In this document: piece by piece, positions 1-7,941 of the stretch
Layout: the number at the start of each line of letters is the position of its first letter
Position numbering within the stretch: position 1 is the stretch's first letter
Assembly: GCA_028292185.1 (NCBI GenBank)
Contig: JAQGMT010000123.1
Location: 1 to 7,941 of the forward strand
From: Ramlibacter sp.
GTDB lineage: Bacteria; Pseudomonadota; Gammaproteobacteria; Burkholderiales; Burkholderiaceae_C
Direction of reading: 5' to 3'
DNA: 7,941 bases
Translations under genes and position numbers: made by a program
The notes under the pieces: model-generated
What the model was told of the DNA's origin: nothing
Seen by the model: only the letters and a program-made list of their open reading frames with translations
The model's database searches: none

Positions 1-2343
1 AAAGAAGGCTTCGTACAGGCGCTGCATCACTTCGGGCGCGAGGCCCGCGCCCGAATCGACCACCGAGAATTCGACCACCGCCTGTTCGTTCTCCTGCTTG
101 GGGATCACGCGCAGTTCGACGCTGCGCCGCGCCGAGGGCCGGCGCGCATGTTCGATGGATTCCGCCGCGTTCTTCAGCAGGTTCACCAGCACCTGTTCGA
201 TCAGGATGGGATCGACCATCAGCTTGGGCAGGCGTGCCGCGACGTAATGCGACAGGCGCACGTTGCGGCGGCGCAGTTCGATCTCGGCCAGTTCGACCGC
301 TTCGCTCACCATCAGCGTCACGTCCGAGAGCTGGCGATTGGGCTCGCTGCGTTTCACGAAGGAGCGGATGCGCTGGATGATCTGCCCGGCGCGCTGCGCC
401 TGGCGCGCGGTCTTGTCCAACGCCGCGAGCAGGTCTTCCTCGTTGATCTGCTTGCCCCGAATGCGCGACACCAGGCCGTTGCAATAGTTGTTGATCGCCG
501 TAAGCGGCTGGTTCAATTCGTGCGCGACGCTGGACGCCATTTCGCCCATGGTGATGAGCCGGCTGGCGGACTGGGCGCGCTCGGCCTGCGCGGCCGATTG
601 TTCCTCGGCATGCCGGCGCGGCGTGATGTCGGTGGCGATCACCATCTGCGCCAGCCGGCCGTCCACCCAGTTGAGGTAGCGCGAACGCACTTCCAGCCAT
701 TTGCCCAGTTCGGGCACGAAGATCTCCGCGTTTTCGGATTTGGCGGAGGTGAGGGTGCCGGTGGGCAGGCCGACCATGGAGTCCACCTCGTCCAGCGTCT
801 CACCGGTGCGCGGGTGCTCGGGCACCCCGGCCTGGGCCACCATCTGCAGATGCCCCACCGTCTGCACGCCGAACCCCAGGCGATACAGCTTGTTGGCGAA
901 CAGCAGCTCCTCGCTGCCCAGCGGCGCCACCGACACCGATGCGTCCAGGGCCTCGAGCACCGTGGTAAAGCGCTCGTAGGACGCCGACAGCTGCTCGCGA
1001 ATCCGGTTCGGCTCGGTGATGTCGGTCATCGAGGTCATCCAGCCGGTCTGGTGCCCCTTCGCGTCGATCAGCGGCGACACATAAAGGCGCGCGTCGAACA
1101 ACTCGCCGCTCTTGCGCTTGACCCGCACCTGCGAGCCGCTGGGTGTGCTGCGGCCGTGCAGCTCGTCATCCAGCCGCGCGTTCAGCTGTTCGCGGTCGCT
1201 GTCGGGCCAGTAGGGAAACGGCGGTGTGCGGCCCACCAGCTCCGGCTCGCTCCAGCCCGTCATCTGGCAGAAGGCCGCATTCACGTAGGTGATGCGGCCT
1301 TGCATGTCGAGCGCGCGCATGCCGGTGAGCATCGAGTTTTCCATCGCCCGCCGGAAATTGGTTTCGGCGATGAGCGCCTGCTGCGCCTGCATGCGGCGGC
1401 GCGTGTGGCGCCAGTTGCCGATCAGCATCCATGCGGTCATGGCGCTCAGCGCGCAGACCAGCCAGAACAAGCCGCTGCCGATCACGCCCAGTGAAGTGCG
1501 GTAGGCCTGGGCGCGAATGATCAAGCCGTTGCCGACCGGCGAAACGGGCACCTCGTATTCCACCGGTTGCGCGCCCCAGGGCAGCAGCTGGGTGGCGGGG
1601 TTGCGCGGCGACACCGAGGTACCGGCAAGTATGCGGTTCTTGCCGTCCATCAGCGCGACGCCATACTTGGCCGAGACTTCGGCGGGCACGCCGTAGCGCA
1701 GCAAGCCGTCGATCGAATACTCGCCCAGGATCACGCCGCCGAAGCGGCCCTGTTCCGCCAGCGGGATATGCAACTGCAGCAGGCCGGTGCTGTCGGTGCC
1801 CGCGGCGGGCTGGGAGTAGACCGGTTGCTGCAAGTCGCGGGCGAGGCTGTAGGTGCTTTCGGTTTCGCCCGGGTGCAGCACCGTGCCGGCCTCCCTCAAG
1901 TAATTGTTCGCCAGGCTCGGCGCGGCATAGCTCGCCTTGATGCGGCGGCGATCGTCGATCCAGGTGAGTGCCTGCAGCTCGGGGTACTGCGCCACCATGG
2001 ACTCGGCGCGGCCCATGAAATCTTCGGGGTCCACCTCCTTGTTGGAGATGTCGCGCGCGATGCGCATGATCTGCTCTTGCCGCTCGAGCAGCCGCAGCCG
2101 CACGCGCTGCTGCGCATATTCCACGTCGCGCCGCACGGCTTCCTGTTCGCGGTCCATCTCCTCGAGCCGCAGGTACCAGAATGCAAACACGATGGCGGCC
2201 AGGAACAGCAGGACTGCCGCCAGCGGCGCCAACATCGCAAACCGGTCCTGGCGCCCAGGTGACTGGCGCCGCCACCAGCGGCGCCACCACGAGGCGGGCG
2301 CTGGCGCATCGTGCGCGTCGGTGGCGGTAACGTGGTCTTGCAT
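1..2343 (-). CDS. PAS-domain sensor histidine kinase (HPK4/DctB-FixL-like), C-terminus cut by window edge
   Basis: A continuous minus-strand frame of 781 codons runs off the left edge. The ATG at 2343 is the first possible start, because an in-frame TGA lies three codons upstream; the Shine-Dalgarno is weak. Residues 37-58 form membrane segment 1, 59-284 a periplasmic sensor region that I cannot assign to a family, and 285-308 membrane segment 2. A PAS domain follows at about 327-444 (with YVNAAFCQMTGW, ending in TDIT) and a second, more divergent one at about 455-575 (also ending in TDIT). The H-box SVAHELNQPLTAI places the phospho-accepting histidine at residue 608. The N-box NLLKNAAES (N725) and G1 box DSGAGL (D763) show an intact ATPase start. 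The F and G2 boxes would lie beyond the edge. The NQPLTAI pattern is typical of the DctB/FixL/NtrB type of kinase. The gene is divergent from the pyruvate dehydrogenase operon, so a role in its control is plausible but inferred. Ligand and partner regulator are unknown. Confidence 0.93.
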   Translation of the reverse strand, partial: MQDHVTATDAHDAPAPASWWRRWWRRQSPGRQDRFAMLAPLAAVLLFLAAIVFAFWYLRLEEMDREQEAVRRDVEYAQQRVRLRLLERQEQIMRIARDISNKEVDPEDFMGRAESMVAQYPELQALTWIDDRRRIKASYAAPSLANNYLREAGTVLHPGETESTYSLARDLQQPVYSQPAAGTDSTGLLQLHIPLAEQGRFGGVILGEYSIDGLLRYGVPAEVSAKYGVALMDGKNRILAGTSVSPRNPATQLLPWGAQPVEYEVPVSPVGNGLIIRAQAYRTSLGVIGSGLFWLVCALSAMTAWMLIGNWRHTRRRMQAQQALIAETNFRRAMENSMLTGMRALDMQGRITYVNAAFCQMTGWSEPELVGRTPPFPYWPDSDREQLNARLDDELHGRSTPSGSQVRVKRKSGELFDARLYVSPLIDAKGHQTGWMTSMTDITEPNRIREQLSASYERFTTVLEALDASVSVAPLGSEELLFANKLYRLGFGVQTVGHLQMVAQAGVPEHPRTGETLDEVDSMVGLPTGTLTSAKSENAEIFVPELGKWLEVRSRYLNWVDGRLAQMVIATDITPRRHAEEQSAAQAERAQSASRLITMGEMASSVAHELNQPLTAINNYCNGLVSRIRGKQINEEDLLAALDKTARQAQRAGQIIQRIRSFVKRSEPNRQLSDVTLMVSEAVELAEIELRRRNVRLSHYVAARLPKLMVDPILIEQVLVNLLKNAAESIEHARRPSARRSVELRVIPKQENEQAVVEFSVVDSGAGLAPEVMQRLYEAFF

Positions 2344-2452
2344 GAAGCTTCAAGTGTAGGCGCAGCCTCCTGCGGACTGCGCTGCATGGCCGCGTGGCTG
2401 CCTGCGATCCAAGGGCGCAATCGCACTTGCCGCGCTGGTGAAAACCACAATA

Positions 2453-2480
2453 TGAAATGACATAGCACGATTTGAAATGA
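2453..2480. repeat. Tandem TGAAATGA repeat, 20-bp period, candidate operator
   Basis: TGAAATGA occurs at 2453-2460 and again at 2473-2480. Flanking bases also agree, giving AT(A/T)TGAAATGA(C/A)A at 2450-2462 and 2470-2482. The repeats are on the same strand and 20 bp apart, close to two helical turns, so both copies would face the same side of the DNA. They sit in the AT-rich core of the divergent promoter region. Binding by a regulator is inferred; I do not recognise the motif. Confidence 0.4.
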
Positions 2481-2509
2481 AACATAATCTGTGCGACACT
2501 GGCGGCCCG

Positions 2510-2526
2510 GTACGGGAGCACCGTAC
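2510..2526 (+). other. Small perfect inverted repeat in the aceE leader
   Basis: GTACGG (2510-2515) and CCGTAC (2521-2526) form a perfect 6-bp stem around the 5-nt loop GAGCA. It lies about 60 bp before the aceE start. It has no T-run after it, so it does not look like an intrinsic terminator. It could be an operator half-site pair or a 5'-UTR hairpin. Confidence 0.35.
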
Positions 2527-2577
2527 TAAATTACGTGTTGGAGGCGGGACAGACTCGCCCCGCGATCAAGAGAGACC

Positions 2578-2582
2578 AGGAG
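2578..2582 (+). promoter_or_regulatory. Shine-Dalgarno of aceE
   Basis: AGGAG lies 7 nt before the ATG at 2590. It fixes the aceE start and predicts efficient translation. Confidence 0.85.
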
Positions 2583-2589
2583 ACACAAC

Positions 2590-5295
<2,706 letters not shown>

Positions 5296-5322
5296 CGCGA
5301 CACGCCGACGGAGAACAAGAAA

Positions 5323-6993
5323 ATGGCATCGATCGAAGTGAAAGTCCCCGACATCGGGGACTTCGATGAGGTATCGGTCATCGAAGTGCTGGTCAAGCCC
5401 GGCGACACGGTGAAGCCCGAGCAGTCGCTGGTGACGGTGGAGTCGGACAAGGCCTCGATGGAGATTCCTTCTTCATCGGGCGGCGTGGTCAAGGAAGTGC
5501 GCGTGAAGCTCGGCGACAAGGTCAAGCAGGGGTCTGTCCTTGTGACGCTTGATAGCACGCAAGCCGGGTCTTCCCCTCCCCCGGAGGGGGAGGGGAAGGT
5601 GGGGGCACCTGCAGCGCCTGCACCAACTTCGCAGCAGGCGGCGCCGGTGCCCCCACCCCAACCCTCCCCCGGAGGGGGAGGGGGTAATACGAACATCGAA
5701 ATCCGCGTCCCCGACATCGGCGACTTCAAGGACGTCGCGGTGATCGAGCTGCTGGTGAAGACGGGCGACGCCGTCAAGGTCGAGCAGTCGCTGGTCACCG
5801 TCGAATCCGACAAGGCGTCCATGGAGATTCCTTCGTCGGCCGCCGGTGTGGTCAAGGAGCTGAAGGTCAAGCTGGGCGACAAGCTGAACGTGGGCGACCT
5901 CATTGCCGTGCTTGAAAGCACGTCAACGAGCTCCCCTTCGGGGCAAACTGGCACCCCCCCACCCCAACCCTCCCCCGCCACGGGGGAGGGCTCGACACGC
6001 CCAACCACCGCGGCAGAACGCACACTCCCCACCGCCGCATTGCCGCCGCACGAACCCAGCGCACCCAGCGGGCAGCTGCCGCACGCCTCGCCGTCCGTGC
6101 GCAAGTTCGCGCGGGAACTCGGGGTGCCGCTCGATGAAGTGAAGGGCACCGGTCCCAAGGGCCGCATCACCGTCGAAGACGTCCAGTCGTTCACCCGAGC
6201 CGTGATGAAGGGCGAGTCGAGTACCAAGGCCGCTGCGGCAACGGGCGGCGGTGGCGCTGCGCTCGGGCTGCTCCCTTGGCCCAAGGTGGACTTCGCCAAG
6301 TTCGGGCCGGTCGAGCGCAGGGACCTGAGCCGCATCAAGAAGATCAGCGGCGCCAACCTGCACCGCAACTGGGTGATGATCCCGCACGTCACCAATCACG
6401 ATGACGCCGACATCACCGACCTCGAAGCGTTCCGGCTGCAGCTGAACAAGGAGAACGAGAAGGCGGGCATCAAGGTCACGATGCTCGCGTTCCTGATCAA
6501 GGCCTGCGTCGCCGCATTGAAGAAGTTTCCGGATTTCAACTCATCGCTCGACGGCGAGCAGCTGGTGCTCAAGCAGTACTACAACATCGCGTTCGCGGCG
6601 GACACTCCGAATGGGCTCGTCGTTCCGGTGATCAAGGAGGCCGACAAGAAAGGCATCCTGCAGATCAGCCAGGAAATGTCCGAGCTCGCGAAAAAAGCGC
6701 GCGAAGGCAAGCTGGCGCCGGCCGACATGTCGGGCGGAACCTTCACCATCTCTTCATTGGGCGGCATCGGCGGGCGCTATTTCACGCCCATCATCAATGC
6801 GCCCGAAGTGGCGATCCTGGGCGTGTGCAGGAGCCAGATGGAGCCCGTGTGGGATGGCAAGCAGTTCCAGCCGCGCTTGATGCTGCCCATGTCCCTGGCG
6901 TGGGACCACCGGGTGGTCGATGGCGCGTCGGCGGCGCGTTTCAACGCCTATCTGGGCGCTATATTGGCGGACTTCCGCCGCACGATGCTCTGA
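5323..6993 (+). CDS. aceF: Dihydrolipoamide acetyltransferase, E2 of pyruvate dehydrogenase, two lipoyl domains
   Basis: The E2 core of the complex transfers the acetyl group from lipoamide to CoA. The 556 residues comprise lipoyl domain 1 (about 2-75, lipoylated K43 in VESDKASMEI), linker 1 (76-123), lipoyl domain 2 (124-199, K164 in the same motif) and linker 2 (200-252). An E1/E3-binding domain (about 254-290, SPSVRKFARELGV and GTGPKGRITVEDV) and the catalytic domain (about 315-556) follow. The C-terminal DHRVVDG motif supplies catalytic H529 and D533. E. coli AceF has three lipoyl domains; two is the form known from Cupriavidus. Shine-Dalgarno GGAGAA (5310-5315) supports the start. Both linkers are built partly from in-frame copies of a G/C-rich palindromic element (5571-5609, 5646-5684, 5951-5990), replacing some of the usual Ala/Pro sequence. 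Lipoyl domain 2 resembles the LpdA lipoyl domain more than it resembles domain 1. Confidence 0.98.
   Translation: MASIEVKVPDIGDFDEVSVIEVLVKPGDTVKPEQSLVTVESDKASMEIPSSSGGVVKEVRVKLGDKVKQGSVLVTLDSTQAGSSPPPEGEGKVGAPAAPAPTSQQAAPVPPPQPSPGGGGGNTNIEIRVPDIGDFKDVAVIELLVKTGDAVKVEQSLVTVESDKASMEIPSSAAGVVKELKVKLGDKLNVGDLIAVLESTSTSSPSGQTGTPPPQPSPATGEGSTRPTTAAERTLPTAALPPHEPSAPSGQLPHASPSVRKFARELGVPLDEVKGTGPKGRITVEDVQSFTRAVMKGESSTKAAAATGGGGAALGLLPWPKVDFAKFGPVERRDLSRIKKISGANLHRNWVMIPHVTNHDDADITDLEAFRLQLNKENEKAGIKVTMLAFLIKACVAALKKFPDFNSSLDGEQLVLKQYYNIAFAADTPNGLVVPVIKEADKKGILQISQEMSELAKKAREGKLAPADMSGGTFTISSLGGIGGRYFTPIINAPEVAILGVCRSQMEPVWDGKQFQPRLMLPMSLAWDHRVVDGASAARFNAYLGAILADFRRTML
5571..5609 (+). repeat. Palindromic G/C-rich element, copy 1 (forward), in aceF linker 1
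   Basis: A perfect 12-bp stem (5571-5582 with 5586-5597) closes on the 3-nt loop GGA, followed by the tail GGTGGGGGCACC (5598-5609). It lies in frame after lipoyl domain 1 and encodes SSPPPEGEGKVGAP. The tail is the exact reverse complement of 5646-5657 in copy 2. Confidence 0.85.
5646..5684 (-). repeat. Palindromic G/C-rich element, copy 2 (reverse), in aceF linker 1
   Basis: This is the same element in opposite orientation, 36 bp after copy 1. GGTGCCCCCACC (5646-5657) precedes a 9-bp stem, CCCTCCCCC (5662-5670) with GGGGGAGGG (5674-5682), around GGA. It encodes PVPPPQPSPGGGGG in frame. The minus strand has four G-runs of at least three in 5650-5670, with loops of 1, 2 and 1 nt, which is a strong G-quadruplex motif. 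Confidence 0.85.
5951..5990 (-). repeat. Palindromic G/C-rich element, copy 3 (reverse), in aceF linker 2
   Basis: A 10-bp stem, CCCTCCCCCG (5968-5977) with CGGGGGAGGG (5981-5990), closes on the loop CCA. It is preceded by the element's C-rich arm (5954-5965). It lies in frame after lipoyl domain 2 and encodes GTPPPQPSPATGEG. The minus strand again carries four G-runs (5954-5976). The different loop and extra Cs show that it has diverged from copies 1 and 2. Confidence 0.8.
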
Positions 6994-7010
6994 AGAGCGC
7001 GCCGTGCTCT
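6994..7010 (+). other. Hairpin directly after the aceF stop
   Basis: AGAGCGC (6994-7000) pairs with GTGCTCT (7004-7010) around GCC, a 7-bp stem with one G-U pair that begins at the base after the aceF stop. No T-run follows, so it is not a standard terminator. It could slow 3' decay of the aceE-aceF message or act as an RNA processing site and so set the level of the downstream genes. This is inferred only. Confidence 0.4.
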
Positions 7011-7044
7011 ACCGTGACGGCGAATCCGGAGTGATCGAAAAAAA

Positions 7045-7635
7045 ATGACAACTGTTGTGGTGGTTAAGAAAGCCGGGCAGATCGCGATAGCGGCGGACAC
7101 ACTGGTGACTTTCGGCGATACGCGCCTGGCCAACCGGTACGAAGACAACACCAAGGTGTTCAAGATCGAAACCGACGCAGGCCCGAGCTACGTGGGCATG
7201 GCCGGCACGGTCGCGCACTTTCCGGTGCTGCGCAAAGCCATCAGCTCGATGCCGCGTGAAATCCTCAAGCTGGGCAGCAAGGACGACGTGTTCGACACTT
7301 TCACCAAGCTGCATCCTTACCTGAAGGAAAATTTCTTCCTGCAGACCAAGGAGGAAGACAGCGATCCCTACGAATCCAGCCAGTTCAGCGTGGTGATTGC
7401 CAACGCCACCGGCATCTACGGCTTGTACAGTTACCGCGAGGTGTTCGAGTTCAAGGAGTTCTGGGGCATCGGCTCCGGACGCAGCTTTGCCCTCGGCGCC
7501 ATGCACGCGCTCTACGCGAAGGCCAAGACCGCACGCGAGGTGGCCGAGGCGGGCATCGCCGCGGGTTGCGAGTTCGACCGCAACTCCGCCGCGCCGGCCG
7601 ACGTGTTCACCATGAAGATGAAAGAGCCGAAATGA
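7045..7635 (+). CDS. Proteasome/HslV-like Ntn hydrolase, possibly betaproteobacterial proteasome homologue (BPH)
   Basis: This 196-residue protein resembles HslV and 20S beta subunits. It starts MTTVVVV, so Met removal would expose a nucleophilic Thr. In mature numbering Asp17 (AIAADT) and Lys36 (NTKVFKI) match the Thr1/Asp17/Lys33 set of active proteasome peptidases, with a three-residue insertion before the Lys. GMAGTVAHF (precursor 51-59) matches the strand-and-Gly segment next to the active site. GIGSGRSFALGAMHALY (141-157) matches the HslV segment beginning IGSG. No signal peptide or membrane segment is seen, so it is probably cytosolic. Shine-Dalgarno GGAGTGA (7028-7034) is rather far from the ATG, with a run of eight A in between. 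The gene sits between aceF and lpdA on the same strand, and its stop is 10 bp before lpdA. No HslU-type ATPase is in the window. The superfamily is confident; the BPH assignment is from memory and unproven. Substrate and any link to the dehydrogenase complex are unknown. Confidence 0.88.
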   Translation: MTTVVVVKKAGQIAIAADTLVTFGDTRLANRYEDNTKVFKIETDAGPSYVGMAGTVAHFPVLRKAISSMPREILKLGSKDDVFDTFTKLHPYLKENFFLQTKEEDSDPYESSQFSVVIANATGIYGLYSYREVFEFKEFWGIGSGRSFALGAMHALYAKAKTAREVAEAGIAAGCEFDRNSAAPADVFTMKMKEPK

Positions 7636-7649
7636 AAGTCAGGGCATGA
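7632..7649 (+). other. Possible five-codon coupling ORF between the Ntn hydrolase and lpdA
   Basis: ATG at 7632 overlaps the hydrolase stop as ATGA. It opens a five-codon frame (M-K-V-R-A) whose TGA at 7647-7649 overlaps the lpdA ATG at 7646, again as ATGA. The lpdA start has no properly spaced Shine-Dalgarno; the nearest, AGGG at 7641-7644, is 1 nt away. A chain of stop-start overlaps could let ribosomes reinitiate from the hydrolase to lpdA. It may also be chance. Confidence 0.25.
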
Positions 7650-7941
7650 CTCTCATCGACGTCAAGGTGCCGGACATCGGCGATTTCAAGGATGTCGCGG
7701 TCATCGAACTGCTGGTCAAGCCCGGCGACACCATCAAGGCCGAGCAGTCGCTCGTCACGGTGGAAAGCGACAAGGCTTCGATGGAGATTCCTTCGTCGCA
7801 CGCGGGCGTGGTGAAGGAGTTGAAGGTCAAGCTGGGGGACAAAGTGAGCGAAGGGTCTGGGCTGCTGACGCTCGAGTCCGACGCCGCGGCCGTCTCTTCT
7901 TCTTCCCCTCCCCCTCCGGGGGAGGGCAGGGTGGGGGCAGG
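7646..7941 (+). CDS. lpdA: Dihydrolipoamide dehydrogenase E3 with N-terminal lipoyl domain, 5' part only
   Basis: The first 98 codons are visible and run off the right edge. Residues 3-75 form a lipoyl domain with lipoylated K43 in VESDKASMEI. A Ser/Pro/Gly linker starts at about residue 76 and contains palindromic element copy 4. The FAD/NAD domains and the redox-active disulfide would lie downstream, so the E3 identity is inferred from position after aceE-aceF and from the known lipoyl-E3 fusion (pdhL type) of Burkholderiales. A further E2-like protein is the main alternative. The start is chosen because MTLIDVKVPDIGDF aligns with the AceF N-terminus MASIEVKVPDIGDF. The lipoyl domain is nearly the same as AceF domain 2, sharing an 18-residue identical run (VPDIGDFKDVAVIELLVK) and GVVKELKVKLGDK. 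Translation may be coupled to the preceding gene. Confidence 0.85.
   Translation, partial: MTLIDVKVPDIGDFKDVAVIELLVKPGDTIKAEQSLVTVESDKASMEIPSSHAGVVKELKVKLGDKVSEGSGLLTLESDAAAVSSSSPPPPGEGRVGA
7903..7939 (+). repeat. Palindromic G/C-rich element, copy 4 (forward), in lpdA linker
   Basis: A 9-bp stem, CCCTCCCCC (7906-7914) with GGGGGAGGG (7918-7926), closes on TCC, followed by the G-rich tail to 7939. It lies in frame after the lipoyl domain and encodes SSPPPPGEGRVGA, almost the same peptide as copy 1. The plus strand has four G-runs (7918-7922, 7924-7926, 7929-7931, 7933-7937), a G-quadruplex motif in the lpdA message. Confidence 0.82.

Larger units (their letters stand above)
2344..2589. promoter_or_regulatory. 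Divergent intergenic region between the sensor kinase and aceE
   Basis: This 246-bp stretch separates two divergent starts and has no convincing gene. Its AT-rich core (about 2440-2490) contrasts with the GC-rich surroundings and is the likely site of promoters in both directions. On the plus strand TTGAAA at 2472-2477 could be a -35 box, but the -10 at the right distance (2495-2500) is poor. CATAAT at 2483-2488 is a good -10 with no well-spaced -35. No promoter is therefore assigned exactly. The 3' part (about 2500-2589) is the aceE leader and ends in a strong Shine-Dalgarno. Confidence 0.6.

Noticed and set aside
148..1494. Long plus-strand open frame opposite the sensor kinase
   Set aside because: It is a shadow of the kinase coding strand; the minus frame has clear PAS, H-box, N-box and G1 motifs.
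2436..2447. TGGT-GAAA-ACCA resembling a PdhR/FadR operator
   Set aside because: The GntR-type sites have a 3-bp centre (TGGTnnnACCA); here it is 4 bp, and no PdhR-type gene is nearby.
1166..2521. Minus-strand open frame overlapping the kinase in another frame
   Set aside because: Arg/Ala-rich with no domain motifs; the kinase frame starting at 2343 explains the region and continues to the edge.
5571..5597. Strong hairpin as an intrinsic terminator
   Set aside because: It lies inside the aceF reading frame and is followed by a G-rich tail rather than a T-run.
7038..7045. Run of eight A at the protease gene start as a programmed slippage site
   Set aside because: The run ends at the first base of the ATG, so slippage would not change the encoded protein; it may only aid ribosome access.

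Overview
The window is GC-rich bacterial DNA, most likely from a betaproteobacterium of the order Burkholderiales (Comamonadaceae-like by protein style). The organism is inferred, not read directly. The basis is a homodimeric-type pyruvate dehydrogenase E1 (aceE), an E2 with two lipoyl domains, and an E3 (lpdA) that carries its own N-terminal lipoyl domain. From memory, this arrangement was first described in Alcaligenes eutrophus (Cupriavidus necator).

Layout: the left 2.3 kb, on the minus strand, is a large membrane-bound PAS sensor histidine kinase. Its C-terminal ATPase end runs off the left edge. A 246-bp divergent intergenic region (2344-2589) follows, with an AT-rich core that holds a tandem repeat and a small hairpin. 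The plus strand then reads as one compact operon: aceE (2590-5295), aceF (5323-6993), a 196-residue HslV/20S-proteasome-like Ntn hydrolase (7045-7635), and the first 98 codons of lpdA (from 7646). The hydrolase is spaced from aceF by 51 bp and from lpdA by only 10 bp.

How the genes work together: AceE decarboxylates pyruvate on thiamine diphosphate, AceF transfers the acetyl group to CoA through swinging lipoyl arms, and LpdA reoxidises the lipoyl groups with NAD+. The kinase is transcribed divergently and may help control this operon, but its response regulator would lie outside the window. The protease-like gene between E2 and E3 is the least expected member. Its sequence keeps the N-terminal threonine, Asp and Lys pattern of active proteasome-type peptidases, and it may belong to the betaproteobacterial proteasome homologue (BPH) group.

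A second unusual signal is a small G/C-rich palindromic element present in four copies. All four lie inside coding sequence, in the flexible linkers that follow lipoyl domains: three in aceF, in both orientations, and one in lpdA. Every copy keeps the reading frame and encodes a Pro/Gly-rich stretch. Several copies also form strong hairpins and potential G-quadruplexes.
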